NCBI GenBank assembly: GCA_024958655.1
Contig: JANWUR010000001.1
Location: 62,001-126,000 of the forward strand
Length of the DNA stretch: 64,000 nucleotides
Direction: 5' to 3'
From: Cyanobium sp. FGCU6
Lineage (GTDB): Bacteria; Cyanobacteriota; Cyanobacteriia; PCC-6307; Cyanobiaceae
Shown: positions 1 to 8,607 of the stretch, in pieces
How positions within the stretch are numbered: the stretch's first letter is position 1
Layout: each line of letters opens with the position of its first letter
Notes under the pieces: model-generated
What the model saw: the letters and a program-made list of their open reading frames with translations, nothing else
Told to the model about the DNA's origin: nothing
Database searches by the model: none
Translations under genes and position numbers: made by a program

Positions 1-118
1 ACGGGGCTACGAGCGGCTGGAGGTGGTGGATGACCGCGGGCGCCTGTGGGCCCGGCCAGCGGCGGTGGGCGGCGGCCTGGTGGTGCTCGCCTTCCCCCTG
101 CCGCCGGCGCCGCTCTGA
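1..118 (+). CDS. 3' end of an unidentified protein (partial)
   Basis: The window opens inside a plus-strand reading frame (codons from base 2) that ends at a TGA at 116-118. The visible 38 residues include RGYERLEVVDDRGRLWAR and then a hydrophobic stretch and PLPPAPL at the C-terminus. The codons are GC3-rich like the neighbouring genes, which supports real coding. The family cannot be identified from so short a tail. murF starts 52 bases downstream on the same strand, so the two may be co-transcribed. Confidence 0.5.
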   Translation, partial: RGYERLEVVDDRGRLWARPAAVGGGLVVLAFPLPPAPL

Positions 119-170
119 TCCGGTGGATGGGCTGGGTGATGATCCTGCTCGATCCCAGCGCTCTCCTCCA

Positions 171-1628
171 ATGGTCCTGCCCCTCGAGCAGCTCCTTGCC
201 CTCTGGGGAGAGCCGCTGGGGCCCGTGCCAACGGGCCCGCTCGAGGCGGTGGCCACTGACAGCCGGGCCGATCTCAGCGGGGCCCTGTTCGTTCCGTTGG
301 TGGGTGAGCGCTACGACGGGCACCGCTTCCTGGAGAGCGCCCTGCGGCAGGGAGGGGCTGCCGCGGCCCTGGCCCAGCGGGACCGGCTGCCGGACGCGGA
401 GGCCCGGGCCCTGGCGCAGGCTTGCCGCCGCCCGATCTGGCAGGTGGACGACACCCTCGAGGCTTATCAGCAGCTGGGCCGGCTGTGGCGCCGGTCGCTG
501 GCGGTGCCGGTGGTGGCCGTGACCGGCTCGGCCGGTAAGACAACCACCCGCGAGCTGATCCGTGCCGCCCTGGCACCCCTGGGGCCGGTGGTGGCCAGCC
601 GCGGCAACGAGAACAACGACATCGGCGCTCCGCTCACCCTGCTGCGCGCTGCTCCCGGCACCGCGGCGCTGGTGGTGGAGATGGGCATGCGCGGATCGGG
701 GGAGATCGATCGACTCAGCCGCTGCGCCGAGCCCGATGTGGCCGTGATCACCAACATCGGCACCGCCCACATCGGCCGTCTGGGGAGCCGGGAGGCGATC
801 GCTGCCGCCAAGTGCGAGATCACCGTCTCACTGGCGCCCGGGGGGCTGCTGGTGGTGCCGGCCGGGGATCCCCTGCTGGAGGCGGCCCTGGCGGCGGGCT
901 GGAGCGGCCGGGTGCAGCGGGTGGCCCTGGCGGACGAGCTGCCCAGCTTCCCGGTGGAGCTGCCGCCTGCCGACCGGGTGGCGGCCTTCGATGCGGTGGC
1001 GAATGCGATCACGCTGCAGGACAGGCTGGATGAAGACGGCTCCCCCCTGGTGTTGAGCCTGCCCCTGCCCGGCCGCCACAACGCCCGCAACCTGCTGCTG
1101 GCGCTGGCGGTGGCCGAGGAACTGGGGGTGGAGGCCACAGCGCTGTGCGGGTTGGCGGTGGAGGTGCCGGGGGGCCGGAACCGGCGCCTGTGCCTGGGGG
1201 GTGTTGAGGTGCTCGATGAGACCTACAACGCTTCGCCGGAAGCGATGCTCGCTGCCCTGGATCTGCTGGTCGCTCCGGCGCAGGGATCAGCCACCGGCGG
1301 CCGCCGCGTCGCTGTGCTCGGAACGATGCTTGAGCTCGGTGAGCGCAGCCTGGAGCTGCACCGCGCGGTGGGGGCCCGGGCGGCGGCCCTGGGGCTTGAC
1401 GGGCTGGTGGTGGTGGCGGACGGCCCGGAGGGCCGGGCGATGGCCGAGGCCGCCCGGGCGGGGGTGAAGCGGCTGGAGCAGGTGGCGACGCCGGAGGAGG
1501 CCGCCCCTGTTCTGCGCTCCTGGCTGGCAGCGGGGGACCGGCTGCTGCTCAAGGCCAGCCGGGGGGTTGCCCTCGAACGGGTGTTGCCGCTGCTCGATCC
1601 CGCGGAAGCCGGTGGGGAGCGCGGCTAG
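171..1628 (+). CDS. murF: UDP-N-acetylmuramoyl-tripeptide--D-alanyl-D-alanine ligase MurF
   Basis: MurF adds D-Ala-D-Ala to UDP-MurNAc-tripeptide, the last cytoplasmic step in making the peptidoglycan precursor. The 485-residue product has the Mur-ligase layout: an N-terminal substrate domain with TDSR, a central ATPase domain with the P-loop TGSAGKTTTREL near residues 118-130, the NENNDIGAPLTLL motif near 147, and the C-terminal domain with DETYNASP near residue 347. The frame is open upstream to base 30, but the ATG at 171 (MVLPLEQLLALWG) gives the usual family length and N-terminus and avoids overlapping the preceding gene. A proline-rich exported protein follows 27 bases downstream. Confidence 0.95.
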   Translation: MVLPLEQLLALWGEPLGPVPTGPLEAVATDSRADLSGALFVPLVGERYDGHRFLESALRQGGAAAALAQRDRLPDAEARALAQACRRPIWQVDDTLEAYQQLGRLWRRSLAVPVVAVTGSAGKTTTRELIRAALAPLGPVVASRGNENNDIGAPLTLLRAAPGTAALVVEMGMRGSGEIDRLSRCAEPDVAVITNIGTAHIGRLGSREAIAAAKCEITVSLAPGGLLVVPAGDPLLEAALAAGWSGRVQRVALADELPSFPVELPPADRVAAFDAVANAITLQDRLDEDGSPLVLSLPLPGRHNARNLLLALAVAEELGVEATALCGLAVEVPGGRNRRLCLGGVEVLDETYNASPEAMLAALDLLVAPAQGSATGGRRVAVLGTMLELGERSLELHRAVGARAAALGLDGLVVVADGPEGRAMAEAARAGVKRLEQVATPEEAAPVLRSWLAAGDRLLLKASRGVALERVLPLLDPAEAGGERG

Positions 1629-1655
1629 GTTCGTGCTTTCTCTCGTCCGGCGCTG

Positions 1656-2345
1656 ATGGCTTCGACGGTGCGCGGCTCCCTTCTCGTGCTGGCCCTGCCG
1701 CTGCTTGTCGCCAGCCCCGGCCTGGCCCCGGCCTGGTCCGCACCCCAGCCTTCCGTCTCTGCTCCGGCGGCCGCTGCATCCCCCAGCCCGCCGCAGGGCC
1801 GCCCCGGGAGCGCGCAGGCGGGAGCCCCTGGTACCGACCCTCCGGTGGTGTTCTGGGAGCCGGTGGACCCGAACGCACCGCCGCCGCCCAAGACCAGGCC
1901 CCCGGAGGAGGCCATCGCCCCCAGCGGCCTGCCGAGGCCGGGAGCGGTTTCCGGTGGCGGGAGCCAGCGCATCCCCGTGCTCACGTCCCCGCCGCCCGGC
2001 GTGTCCGCGGGCATGCCGATGCCGCCGCCCCCCGGTGCGATGCCCGCCGGGGTCCTGCCTCCCGGGGCTCTGCCTCCCGGGGTACGGCCTCCCGGCCCTC
2101 CCGGGGCAATGCCGCCGGGGATGATGCCGCCGCCGGCCATGCGGCAGTCCCGGCCGCCGTTGGCGGCCGGAGGTCCCCTGCCTCCCCTGCCGCCCGGGCC
2201 ACCTCCGCCGCTTCAGCAGGCGCCCAAGCCAACGGCCACCACCTCTCTCGGGCCGGCCGCCTGGCTGGTGCCCCTGCTGGTGCTGGGCGGTGGGGCAGGC
2301 ACGTTCGTGGCCCTGCGGCTGCGCCAGCGCCGCGGCCCGCTCTGA
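1656..2345 (+). CDS. proline-rich exported/anchored protein, unknown function
   Basis: This 229-residue protein has three visible parts. The first is an N-terminal signal peptide (residues 1 to about 29, with a hydrophobic LLVLALPLLVASPG core and a likely AWSA cleavage). The second is a long Pro/Gly/Met-rich low-complexity middle, with degenerate LPPG/MPPG repeats at about residues 120-195. The third is a C-terminal hydrophobic helix (about 203-221) followed by a basic RLRQRRGPL tail, typical of a membrane anchor. No enzymatic motif is visible. It probably spans the periplasm or cell wall, where proline-rich rods are common, but that is inference. Its TGA directly abuts the stop codon of convergent glmU (TGA/TCA at 2343-2348), leaving no intergenic terminator space. 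Confidence 0.7.
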   Translation: MASTVRGSLLVLALPLLVASPGLAPAWSAPQPSVSAPAAAASPSPPQGRPGSAQAGAPGTDPPVVFWEPVDPNAPPPPKTRPPEEAIAPSGLPRPGAVSGGGSQRIPVLTSPPPGVSAGMPMPPPPGAMPAGVLPPGALPPGVRPPGPPGAMPPGMMPPPAMRQSRPPLAAGGPLPPLPPGPPPPLQQAPKPTATTSLGPAAWLVPLLVLGGGAGTFVALRLRQRRGPL

Positions 2346-3716
2346 TCAGCGCTCCGCGGCTGTCTCGGCGGTCGGTCCGCTCCAGTCGAGCTTGTTCACC
2401 TGCCGCGCCCGCCCCAGCGCAAGGGCTCCGCTGGGGACGTTCTCGGTGAGGGCGGACCCGGCCGCCACGGTCACCCGTTCACCGAGGGTGATCGGTGCCA
2501 CCAGCACAGAGTTGGCTCCGGTCTTGCTATCGGCCCCGATCACCGTGCGGTGCTTGCGCACCCCGTCGTAGTTGGCGGTGATCGTGCCGGCGCCCACGTT
2601 CACGTTGGCGCCCAGATCGGCGTCGCCGAGGTAGGTGAGGTGGTTGGCCTTGACGCCGGCGCCCACATGGCTGTTCTTCACCTCCACGAAGTTGCCGATG
2701 CGGGCCTCGGCGCCGATGTGGGCGCCGGCCCGCAGCTGGGCGAAGGGTCCGACGGCGACGCCATCCTCCACCGTGACGTCGCTGAGCACGGAGTAGGTGA
2801 CCTCCACGCGGTTGCCGATCGCGCTGTTCTCGATCAGGCAGCCCGGTCCGATGCGGCAACCCTCCCCCACCTTCACCCCGCCGCGGAAATGGCACTGGGG
2901 CTCCACGATCACGTCGCGGCCGAAGCGGGTGCCGTCGCTGAGGGTGCAGCTGGCGGGATCCACGAAGGTCACGCCCTCGCGCATCCAGTGCCGGCGCAGG
3001 CGATCCTGCAGCACGCCCTCGCACTGGGCCAGCTGCAGGCGGTCGTTGATGCCGTTGATCTCGTCGGCGTCCTCCACCTCCAGGTGCATGGCCGGCTGCA
3101 GCAGGGCCACGGTGTCGGTGAGGTAGAGCTCGCCCTGGTCGTTGTCGCTGGTGAGGTGAGGCAGCACCTCGGCCAGGCGCTGCCAGTCGAAGACGTAGAT
3201 GCCGGCGTTGATCAGCGGGTTGGCGCGCTGCTCCGCGCTGCAGTCGCGGTGTTCGACGATTGCACTGACCGCGCCGGACTCGTCGGCGAAGACGCGGCCA
3301 TAGCCGCTGGGATCGGCCAGGCGGGCGGTGAGCAGGGTCACCGCGGCGCCGCTGCTGCGGTGGCGCTCCAGCAGGTGCTCGAGGGTTTCGCTGCGCAGCA
3401 GCGGCACGTCGCCGTTGAGCACCAGCAGCTGCCCTTGGAAACCTGCCAGGGGGCCCAGGAGCTGCTGGACGGCATGGCCCGTGCCGTTCTGGGGCTCCTG
3501 CAGCACGAACTCCAGACCTTCATGTCGGCTGAGCGACTGCTCCACCCGTTTCGCCTGGTGGCCCACGATCAGCAGCCTGCGCTGGGGAACCAGCCGCTCG
3601 CAGCTGGCCAGCACCCGCTCCACCAGGGTCGCTCCCGCCAGTGGCTGCAGCACCTTGGGGAGGTCGCTCTTCATGCGGGTTCCCTTCCCGGCAGCCAGAA
3701 CGGCAACGGCGAGCAT
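2346..3716 (-). CDS. glmU: bifunctional UDP-GlcNAc pyrophosphorylase / glucosamine-1-P acetyltransferase GlmU
   Basis: GlmU acetylates glucosamine-1-phosphate and uridylates the product to UDP-GlcNAc for peptidoglycan and lipopolysaccharide. The N-terminal half carries the nucleotidyltransferase signature [15 protein letters not shown] near residues 7-21, plus LNGDVPLL and NAGIYVF. The C-terminal half is a left-handed beta-helix of hexapeptide repeats, with the catalytic NHLTYLGDA and ANYDG segments near residues 360-385. The frame extends five codons further to an upstream ATG at 3731; Met at 3716 ([12 protein letters not shown]) matches the family start and is preferred. It is the last gene of an aroA - methyltransferase - glmU run. 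Confidence 0.96.
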   Translation of the reverse strand: MLAVAVLAAGKGTRMKSDLPKVLQPLAGATLVERVLASCERLVPQRRLLIVGHQAKRVEQSLSRHEGLEFVLQEPQNGTGHAVQQLLGPLAGFQGQLLVLNGDVPLLRSETLEHLLERHRSSGAAVTLLTARLADPSGYGRVFADESGAVSAIVEHRDCSAEQRANPLINAGIYVFDWQRLAEVLPHLTSDNDQGELYLTDTVALLQPAMHLEVEDADEINGINDRLQLAQCEGVLQDRLRRHWMREGVTFVDPASCTLSDGTRFGRDVIVEPQCHFRGGVKVGEGCRIGPGCLIENSAIGNRVEVTYSVLSDVTVEDGVAVGPFAQLRAGAHIGAEARIGNFVEVKNSHVGAGVKANHLTYLGDADLGANVNVGAGTITANYDGVRKHRTVIGADSKTGANSVLVAPITLGERVTVAAGSALTENVPSGALALGRARQVNKLDWSGPTAETAAER

Positions 3717-3743
3717 CGGCAGGGAGGGCATCTGGGCGGGAAT

Positions 3744-4664
3744 CTACCGGTCCTGCCCCGGGCCTCCCATCCCTCCTTCGCGGGGGCGTGGATGGTGGCG
3801 CCGGCCGCCCCAGCGGCGCTGCCAGGCTGACCCGCTCTCGGCACTGCTGACGGCCTGGGCCAGCGCCCGGCCCGCCCGGATCTCGTCGGCGCCGGCCCGT
3901 CCGTCGGGGTCGCGGTAAGGCTCTCCGGCCCGGGAGGCGATGTGCTCCCGCTCCATCGGGCTGAGGTCGCGCAGCACCCGCTCGGGAGGCAGGGGGGAGG
4001 GGGAGGCGACGGTGCCGTCGCTCCAGGAACCTTCCTCCTGGGGCGCGATGGCGCGGATCGCCGCCAGCTGCAGGCCCGCCTCGGCCAGGGCCCGCCGCAC
4101 CGCGGCGGCCGAGCAGTAGGTGAGCAGACGCCCCTGGGGAGCCAGCAGCCGGGCCAGCGCGCCGAGGAACTCCTGGGTCCACAGCTCCGGCGAGCGCCGG
4201 GGCGAGAAGGCGTCGAGCAGCACCAGATCGCAGGCTCCCGTGAGCGCAGCGGAGAGGTCGGCCAGCCGGTTGCGGGCGTCGCCCCAGAGCAGCCGCTCGC
4301 TCGCCCACAGGGCCTCGGCATCGCTGAGCACTGCCGCCGGCCACTGGCGGCGGAAGCCGGCGTCGGCCAGGGCGAGGCGCAGGGGGGCGGGATCGCGTTC
4401 CAGCCCCCACCAGTTCAGTTCCAGCCCATGCCGGTGTGTGGCCTCCAGCAGGGCGGCCGTGTTGGTGCCGGTGCCCACCGCCACCTCCACCACCTGCAGC
4501 GCCCGGCCGGCGGCGAAGCGCCCGAGGCCGGCCGGTGCCACGAACTTGGCCCGGGCTTCGGCCAGGGCCCCATCGGCGCTGTGGAAACCCTCGCCCACCT
4601 CGCCGCTGAACAGGCTGAAGCTGCCGTCGGCCGTGCGCCTCCGCTGCAGGTCGCCCTCAGGCAC
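3744..4664 (-). CDS. MnmC-like SAM-dependent methyltransferase (DUF752/COG4121 family)
   Basis: The 306-residue protein resembles the methyltransferase domain of MnmC, which acts late in 5-methylaminomethyl-uridine formation at the tRNA wobble position. It shows an N-terminal [17 protein letters not shown] segment, a SAM-binding motif [17 protein letters not shown] near residues 58-75, and the family motif [18 protein letters not shown] near 145-162. The FAD-dependent oxidase half of bifunctional MnmC is absent, which is normal in cyanobacteria. Translation begins at GTG 4664, so its first 8 bases overlap the 3' end of aroA; its stop lies 27 bases before the chosen glmU start. The C-terminal 40 residues are Arg/Gly-rich and probably disordered. 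The tRNA substrate is inferred from family only. Confidence 0.82.
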   Translation of the reverse strand: MPEGDLQRRRTADGSFSLFSGEVGEGFHSADGALAEARAKFVAPAGLGRFAAGRALQVVEVAVGTGTNTAALLEATHRHGLELNWWGLERDPAPLRLALADAGFRRQWPAAVLSDAEALWASERLLWGDARNRLADLSAALTGACDLVLLDAFSPRRSPELWTQEFLGALARLLAPQGRLLTYCSAAAVRRALAEAGLQLAAIRAIAPQEEGSWSDGTVASPSPLPPERVLRDLSPMEREHIASRAGEPYRDPDGRAGADEIRAGRALAQAVSSAESGSAWQRRWGGRRHHPRPREGGMGGPGQDR

Positions 4665-5997
4665 GCAGCCGGGCCAGGTCGTCCCAGAAGCCGGGATACG
4701 ACACCGCCGCCGCCTCCGCCTGGCCGAGGGTGGTCTCGCCGCTGGCTATCAGGGCGGCCACCGCCAGGCTCATCGCCACCCGGTGGTCGGTCTCGCTGTC
4801 CACCGCCGCTCCCCGCAGGGGCGTGACGCCCTCGATCGTGAGGCCGCCGGGGTGTTCCTCGATCCGGGCGCCCATGGCGCCGAGCTGGCGGGCCATCACC
4901 GCCAGCCGGTCGGTCTCCTTCACCCGCAGCTCCTCGGCATCCACGATCCGGCTGGTGCCTTCGGCGCAGCAGGCGGCCACCGCCAGCACGGGAATCTCAT
5001 CCACGAGGCGGGGGATGAGGTCGCCGCCGATCCGGAACGGGCGCAGGGGCCCGTGACTCACCCGCAGATCGCCCACCGGCTCGCCGGCCACGTCGCGGCG
5101 CTCCAGCACCTCGATCCGGGCCCCCATCGCCTCCAGCACCTCGAGGATGCCGGTGCGGCTGGGATTGAGGCCCACGTTCTCCACCGTGAGCTCGGCGCCG
5201 GGGGTGATGGCACCGGCCACCAGCCAGAAGGCGGCCGAGCTGATGTCGCCGGGCACCGTGACCGGCTGGCCGCGCAGCACCGCACCCGGGCGCACGGTCA
5301 CGTCCGTGCCGGCCGGCCCCGCCACGGAGAGATCGGCGCCGAAGGCCCGCAGCATGCGCTCGCTGTGGTCGCGGGAGTGGGCGGGCTCGATCACCGTGGT
5401 GGGTCCCTCGGCGGTGAGGGCCGCCAGCAGCAGGGCGCTCTTCACCTGGGCGGAGGCCACCGGCGTGCGGATCGTGGCGCCATGAAGCCGGCGCCCCTGC
5501 ACCGCCAGCGGTGCCAGGTTGCCGTCCTGCCGGCCGTGAATCTCGGCGCCCATCTCGCTGAGCGGCCCGGCCACGCGTCGCATCGGCCGCCGCCGCAGGG
5601 AGGCGTCGCCGGTGAGCACGAAGTGGCGGCCGGCCCGCCCCGCCAGCAGCCCCAGCATCAGCCGCATGGTGGTGCCGGAGTTGCCGCAGTCGAGGACCGC
5701 TTCCGGTTCCCGCAGGCCGTCGAGGCCCACACCGCTCACGCGCACCACCTCACCCGCCCCGATCGGTGAGACCGCCACCCCCATGGCCCGCAGGCAGGCG
5801 GCGGTGCTGAGGGGATCCTCCGCCGGCAGCAGCCCATCGATCACCGTCTCGCCCTCGGCGATGGCGCCGAACAGCAGCGCGCGGTGGGAGATCGACTTGT
5901 CGCCCGGCACCCGCACCCTGCCCCGCAGGCTGCCGCCGCCCGGCAGCGTCAGGGCTGCCGCGGGGCTGGCGGGGGCGGAGGAGAGGCTGGAACTCAC
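4657..5997 (-). CDS. aroA: 3-phosphoshikimate 1-carboxyvinyltransferase (EPSP synthase)
   Basis: AroA condenses phosphoenolpyruvate with shikimate-3-phosphate in the route to chorismate. The 446-residue product has the expected two-lobed family motifs: [15 protein letters not shown] at residues 30-44 (Lys34, Ser35, Arg39), [15 protein letters not shown] near 101-116, [10 protein letters not shown] near 330, and [15 protein letters not shown] near 358. It starts at GTG 5997 after a short, Ala/Ser-rich leader before the core. It heads the operon aroA - MnmC-like methyltransferase - glmU, and the next gene begins 8 bases inside its 3' end. An unlinked aromatic gene, trpD, sits near 54.5 kb. Confidence 0.96.
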   Translation of the reverse strand: MSSSLSSAPASPAAALTLPGGGSLRGRVRVPGDKSISHRALLFGAIAEGETVIDGLLPAEDPLSTAACLRAMGVAVSPIGAGEVVRVSGVGLDGLREPEAVLDCGNSGTTMRLMLGLLAGRAGRHFVLTGDASLRRRPMRRVAGPLSEMGAEIHGRQDGNLAPLAVQGRRLHGATIRTPVASAQVKSALLLAALTAEGPTTVIEPAHSRDHSERMLRAFGADLSVAGPAGTDVTVRPGAVLRGQPVTVPGDISSAAFWLVAGAITPGAELTVENVGLNPSRTGILEVLEAMGARIEVLERRDVAGEPVGDLRVSHGPLRPFRIGGDLIPRLVDEIPVLAVAACCAEGTSRIVDAEELRVKETDRLAVMARQLGAMGARIEEHPGGLTIEGVTPLRGAAVDSETDHRVAMSLAVAALIASGETTLGQAEAAAVSYPGFWDDLARLRA

Positions 5998-6058
5998 GGG
6001 CGCGGCGCATCGGGTGCCGATCCTATGGAGCCCTCCGCCGGTCGCCTCCGGCTGTGCT

Positions 6059-6391
6059 TCAGGGGCGGATGCCGGCGGCTCGCAGCGCCGCCGACAGCCC
6101 CCACACCTCCACCACCAGCTCGTGCCAGGGGCGGATCAGGTCCATGTCCAGGGCCATCGGCGTCGGCGCCGCTGCCCGCAGAGCACGGGCCGCCGCCAGC
6201 TGGGCGCTGGCCTCCTCCAGCCGCTGCCGGAACCGTTCGCGGCCGGGGGCGTCCATCACCCGATCGGGGCAGTGCTGCACCAGCACCAGGCCGCGGACGA
6301 ACGAATCCTCGTAATCCTGGAGCAGCGGCGCCAGCACCCGATCGAGCAGCTCGCCGGCGTCGTCGGGGATGGGCGGGAGGCCGAAGTCCAT
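6059..6391 (-). CDS. DUF2605-like cyanobacterial protein, unknown function
   Basis: This is a 110-residue, mostly helical, soluble protein with neither signal peptide nor membrane segment. Visible features are a [21 protein letters not shown] segment and an amphipathic Ala/Arg-rich helix between about residues 55 and 80. Size, helix pattern and cyanobacterial setting fit the DUF2605 family, which has no known function; the assignment is from memory of the family and not from a search. It lies between aroA and the Rrf2-type regulator on the same strand but is separated from both by tens of bases (61 from aroA, 85 from the regulator gene). Confidence 0.6.
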   Translation of the reverse strand: MDFGLPPIPDDAGELLDRVLAPLLQDYEDSFVRGLVLVQHCPDRVMDAPGRERFRQRLEEASAQLAAARALRAAAPTPMALDMDLIRPWHELVVEVWGLSAALRAAGIRP

Positions 6392-6476
6392 GCTGAAACC
6401 CTAGGGATCCCTCCGCAGTGGCCAGGGGCGGGGAACCGGCGGGGACGGGCCTTGGCCCGCCGCGGCGCCCCTGGCC

Positions 6477-6938
6477 TCAGCCCAGCAGCAGGCCGCCGTC
6501 CTCGCTCAGCAGGGCGCGGGCGCTGTGGAGGTCGTAGAGGAGGTCTTCGAGGCTGATGTGCGCCAGTTCGCGCACCAGGGCCCGCTGCAGGCGGCGCTCC
6601 AGGGCAGCGGTGACCCGGTCGGCGGCGGCCTCCTCCCGTGGATCGTCGGCCTCGGCCTCCGGCTCCAGCGCCGTTGTGGTGGTGGGGGCGGCCTCCACGG
6701 CTTGCAGGATCTCCGCCAGGGGGATCGCTGCGGGCGGCCGCACCAGGCGGTAGCCCCCGTGGCGCCCCCGGCGGGCCTCCACCAGCTCGGCCCGCCGTAG
6801 CCGCAGCATCAGCTGCTCCAGCATCGGGGCCGGCAGCTCCTGGGCCCGGGCGAGATCGTTGACCGAATGCCAGACGGTGGGCGCGAGGGCCAGCTCCAGC
6901 AGGGCCTTGATCGCCTGCAGCCCGCGGCGCCGCAGCAT
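6477..6938 (-). CDS. Rrf2-family transcriptional regulator without cluster cysteines
   Basis: The 153-residue product has the N-terminal winged helix-turn-helix of the Rrf2/IscR family: GLQAIKALLELAL, then the recognition region and the wing ARRGRHGGYRLVRPPAAIPLAEILQAVE around residues 56-83. IscR-type members bind an Fe-S cluster through three cysteines between the wing and the C-terminal helix. This protein contains no cysteine at all; that region is instead an acidic, Thr/Glu-rich loop. It must therefore sense something else or act without a cluster. Its ATG shares one base with the ubiD stop (TGATG at 6936-6940), so the two are translationally coupled. Confidence 0.85.
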   Translation of the reverse strand: MLRRRGLQAIKALLELALAPTVWHSVNDLARAQELPAPMLEQLMLRLRRAELVEARRGRHGGYRLVRPPAAIPLAEILQAVEAAPTTTTALEPEAEADDPREEAAADRVTAALERRLQRALVRELAHISLEDLLYDLHSARALLSEDGGLLLG

Positions 6939-8482
6939 CAGCGGCTGGCCAGCCGCTCGAGCACGTGCTCGAGGGTGTAGCCGAACAGGGCGGGATCGGG
7001 TTCGCCCCCGCCCAGATCCGCCAGCCCCAGCTCCGCCCAGCGGCGATCCACTCGCCCCTCCAGCTCCGCATCGCGCCGCAGGGGTTCCCCCCAGTCGTGC
7101 CGCTTCTCCGGGCCGATCTTGGTGGTGGCATCGATCGCCAGCCGGCCGCCCAGCCCCAGCCGTTCGCTGGCGAAATCGAGCGAATCGAAGGGGGTGTCCT
7201 CCAGCACAAACAGATCCCGCTGCGGATCCACCTTGGCCGCGATCGCCCAGATCACCTGCCGTGGATCGCGGATGGCGATCTCCCGGTCCACTACCACCAC
7301 GAACTTGGTGTAGGTGAACTGGGGCAGGGCGCTCCAGAAGGCCATCGCCGCCCGCTTCGCCTGGCCGGGGTAGGCCTTGTCGATGGCGATCACCGCCAGC
7401 TTGTAGCTCAGCCCCTCCATCGGCAGGAAGAAATCCACGATCTCGGGGATCTGCTGGCGCAGGATCGGCGTGTAGATGCGGTTGAGGGCGATCGCCAGCA
7501 TCGCCTCCTCCTTCGGCGGCCGGCCGCTGAAGGTGGTGAGGAAGATCGGATCCTTGCGGTGCGTCACGCAGTGGAAGCGCACCAGGGGGGAGTCCTCCAC
7601 GTTGCCGTAGAAGCCCATGTGATCGCCGCAGGGGCCGTCCGGCAGCTGCTCGCCCGGGGTGATCGTGCCCTCGAGCACCACCTCGCTGTGCGAAGGCACA
7701 TCGAGGTCGAGGGTGCGGCACTTCACCAGCCGCACCCCCTCGCCGCCATAGAGGCCGGCGAACAGCCATTCGCTCAGCTGCACCGGGATCGGTGTGGCGG
7801 CCGCCATCACCAGCAGCGGGTGAACGCCGATCGCCACCGCCACCTCCAGCCTGCGGCCCAGCGCCGCCGCCTTGCGCAGGTGGCGGGCGCCGCCGCGCAC
7901 GCTCAGCCAGTGCACTGTCATTGAGTTCACCGACTGGCGCTGCAGCCGGTACACCCCGACGTTGGGGACGCCGGTTTCCGGGTCCTTGGTGATCACCAGC
8001 CCGAGGGTGATCACACCGCCGGCATCACCGGGCCAGGGGCGCAGCAGCGGCAGATCGTTCAGGTTCACCTGATCGCCCTTCAGCACCCGCTGGTGGCAGG
8101 GGGGGGTGAGGTCGCGGTCGGGCCGCGCCTTCACCAGATCCCAGAACACGCGGCCGTAGCGCTTCAGCTCCCCCATCCCCTTGGGCGGCCGGGGCTGCTG
8201 CAGCAGGGCCAGCCGCTCGCCCAGGGCCTCCAGCTCCTCGGGGCGCTCCATGCCCATGCTCCACAACACCCGCTCCACCGTGCCCAGCAGGTTCACCGCC
8301 ACAGGCATGGGGGAGCCGATGACGTTCTCGAACAACAGGGCCGGCCCGCCGAGGGCCAGCACCCGGTCGGCGATCGCTGCCAGCTCCAGATCCGGATCCA
8401 CCGGCGCCGTGATCCGCCGCAGCTGGCCGCGCTGTTCCAGCAGGCGCAGAAAGCCGCGCAGGTCGCGGGTCTGCCGGTTCAT
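6938..8482 (-). CDS. ubiD: UbiD-family decarboxylase (probable 4-hydroxy-3-solanesylbenzoate decarboxylase)
   Basis: UbiD enzymes decarboxylate aromatic acids using prenylated FMN. In cyanobacteria the family member serves plastoquinone synthesis, removing the carboxylate of the prenylated 4-hydroxybenzoate. The 514-residue product is full length and carries NVGVYRLQ, the strongly conserved EGTITPGEQLPDGPCGDHMG segment (around residues 270-290), SGRPPKEEAMLA, and LFVLEDTPFDSLDF. The ATG at 8482 (MNRQTRDLRGF) is preferred to an in-frame GTG four codons upstream. The downstream Rrf2-type gene overlaps by one base. A solanesyl-type synthase for the same quinone lies at 32.8 kb. Confidence 0.93.
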   Translation of the reverse strand: MNRQTRDLRGFLRLLEQRGQLRRITAPVDPDLELAAIADRVLALGGPALLFENVIGSPMPVAVNLLGTVERVLWSMGMERPEELEALGERLALLQQPRPPKGMGELKRYGRVFWDLVKARPDRDLTPPCHQRVLKGDQVNLNDLPLLRPWPGDAGGVITLGLVITKDPETGVPNVGVYRLQRQSVNSMTVHWLSVRGGARHLRKAAALGRRLEVAVAIGVHPLLVMAAATPIPVQLSEWLFAGLYGGEGVRLVKCRTLDLDVPSHSEVVLEGTITPGEQLPDGPCGDHMGFYGNVEDSPLVRFHCVTHRKDPIFLTTFSGRPPKEEAMLAIALNRIYTPILRQQIPEIVDFFLPMEGLSYKLAVIAIDKAYPGQAKRAAMAFWSALPQFTYTKFVVVVDREIAIRDPRQVIWAIAAKVDPQRDLFVLEDTPFDSLDFASERLGLGGRLAIDATTKIGPEKRHDWGEPLRRDAELEGRVDRRWAELGLADLGGGEPDPALFGYTLEHVLERLASR

Positions 8483-8607
8483 CCCACCAGTCACGCGGCG
8501 CTGCGGCTAGAGCGTTGCACTCTGACGCATGCATCACTTTGCCGGCGGCCCTTCCTGGCCGGGCCGCTCAGGGCCGGGCGAGAGTGGAAGGCCCTGGCCA
8601 TCCAGCC

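Noticed and set aside
4657-4664. Frameshift fusing aroA and the MnmC-like gene
   Set aside because: An 8-base overlap with complete motifs on both sides is ordinary translational coupling.
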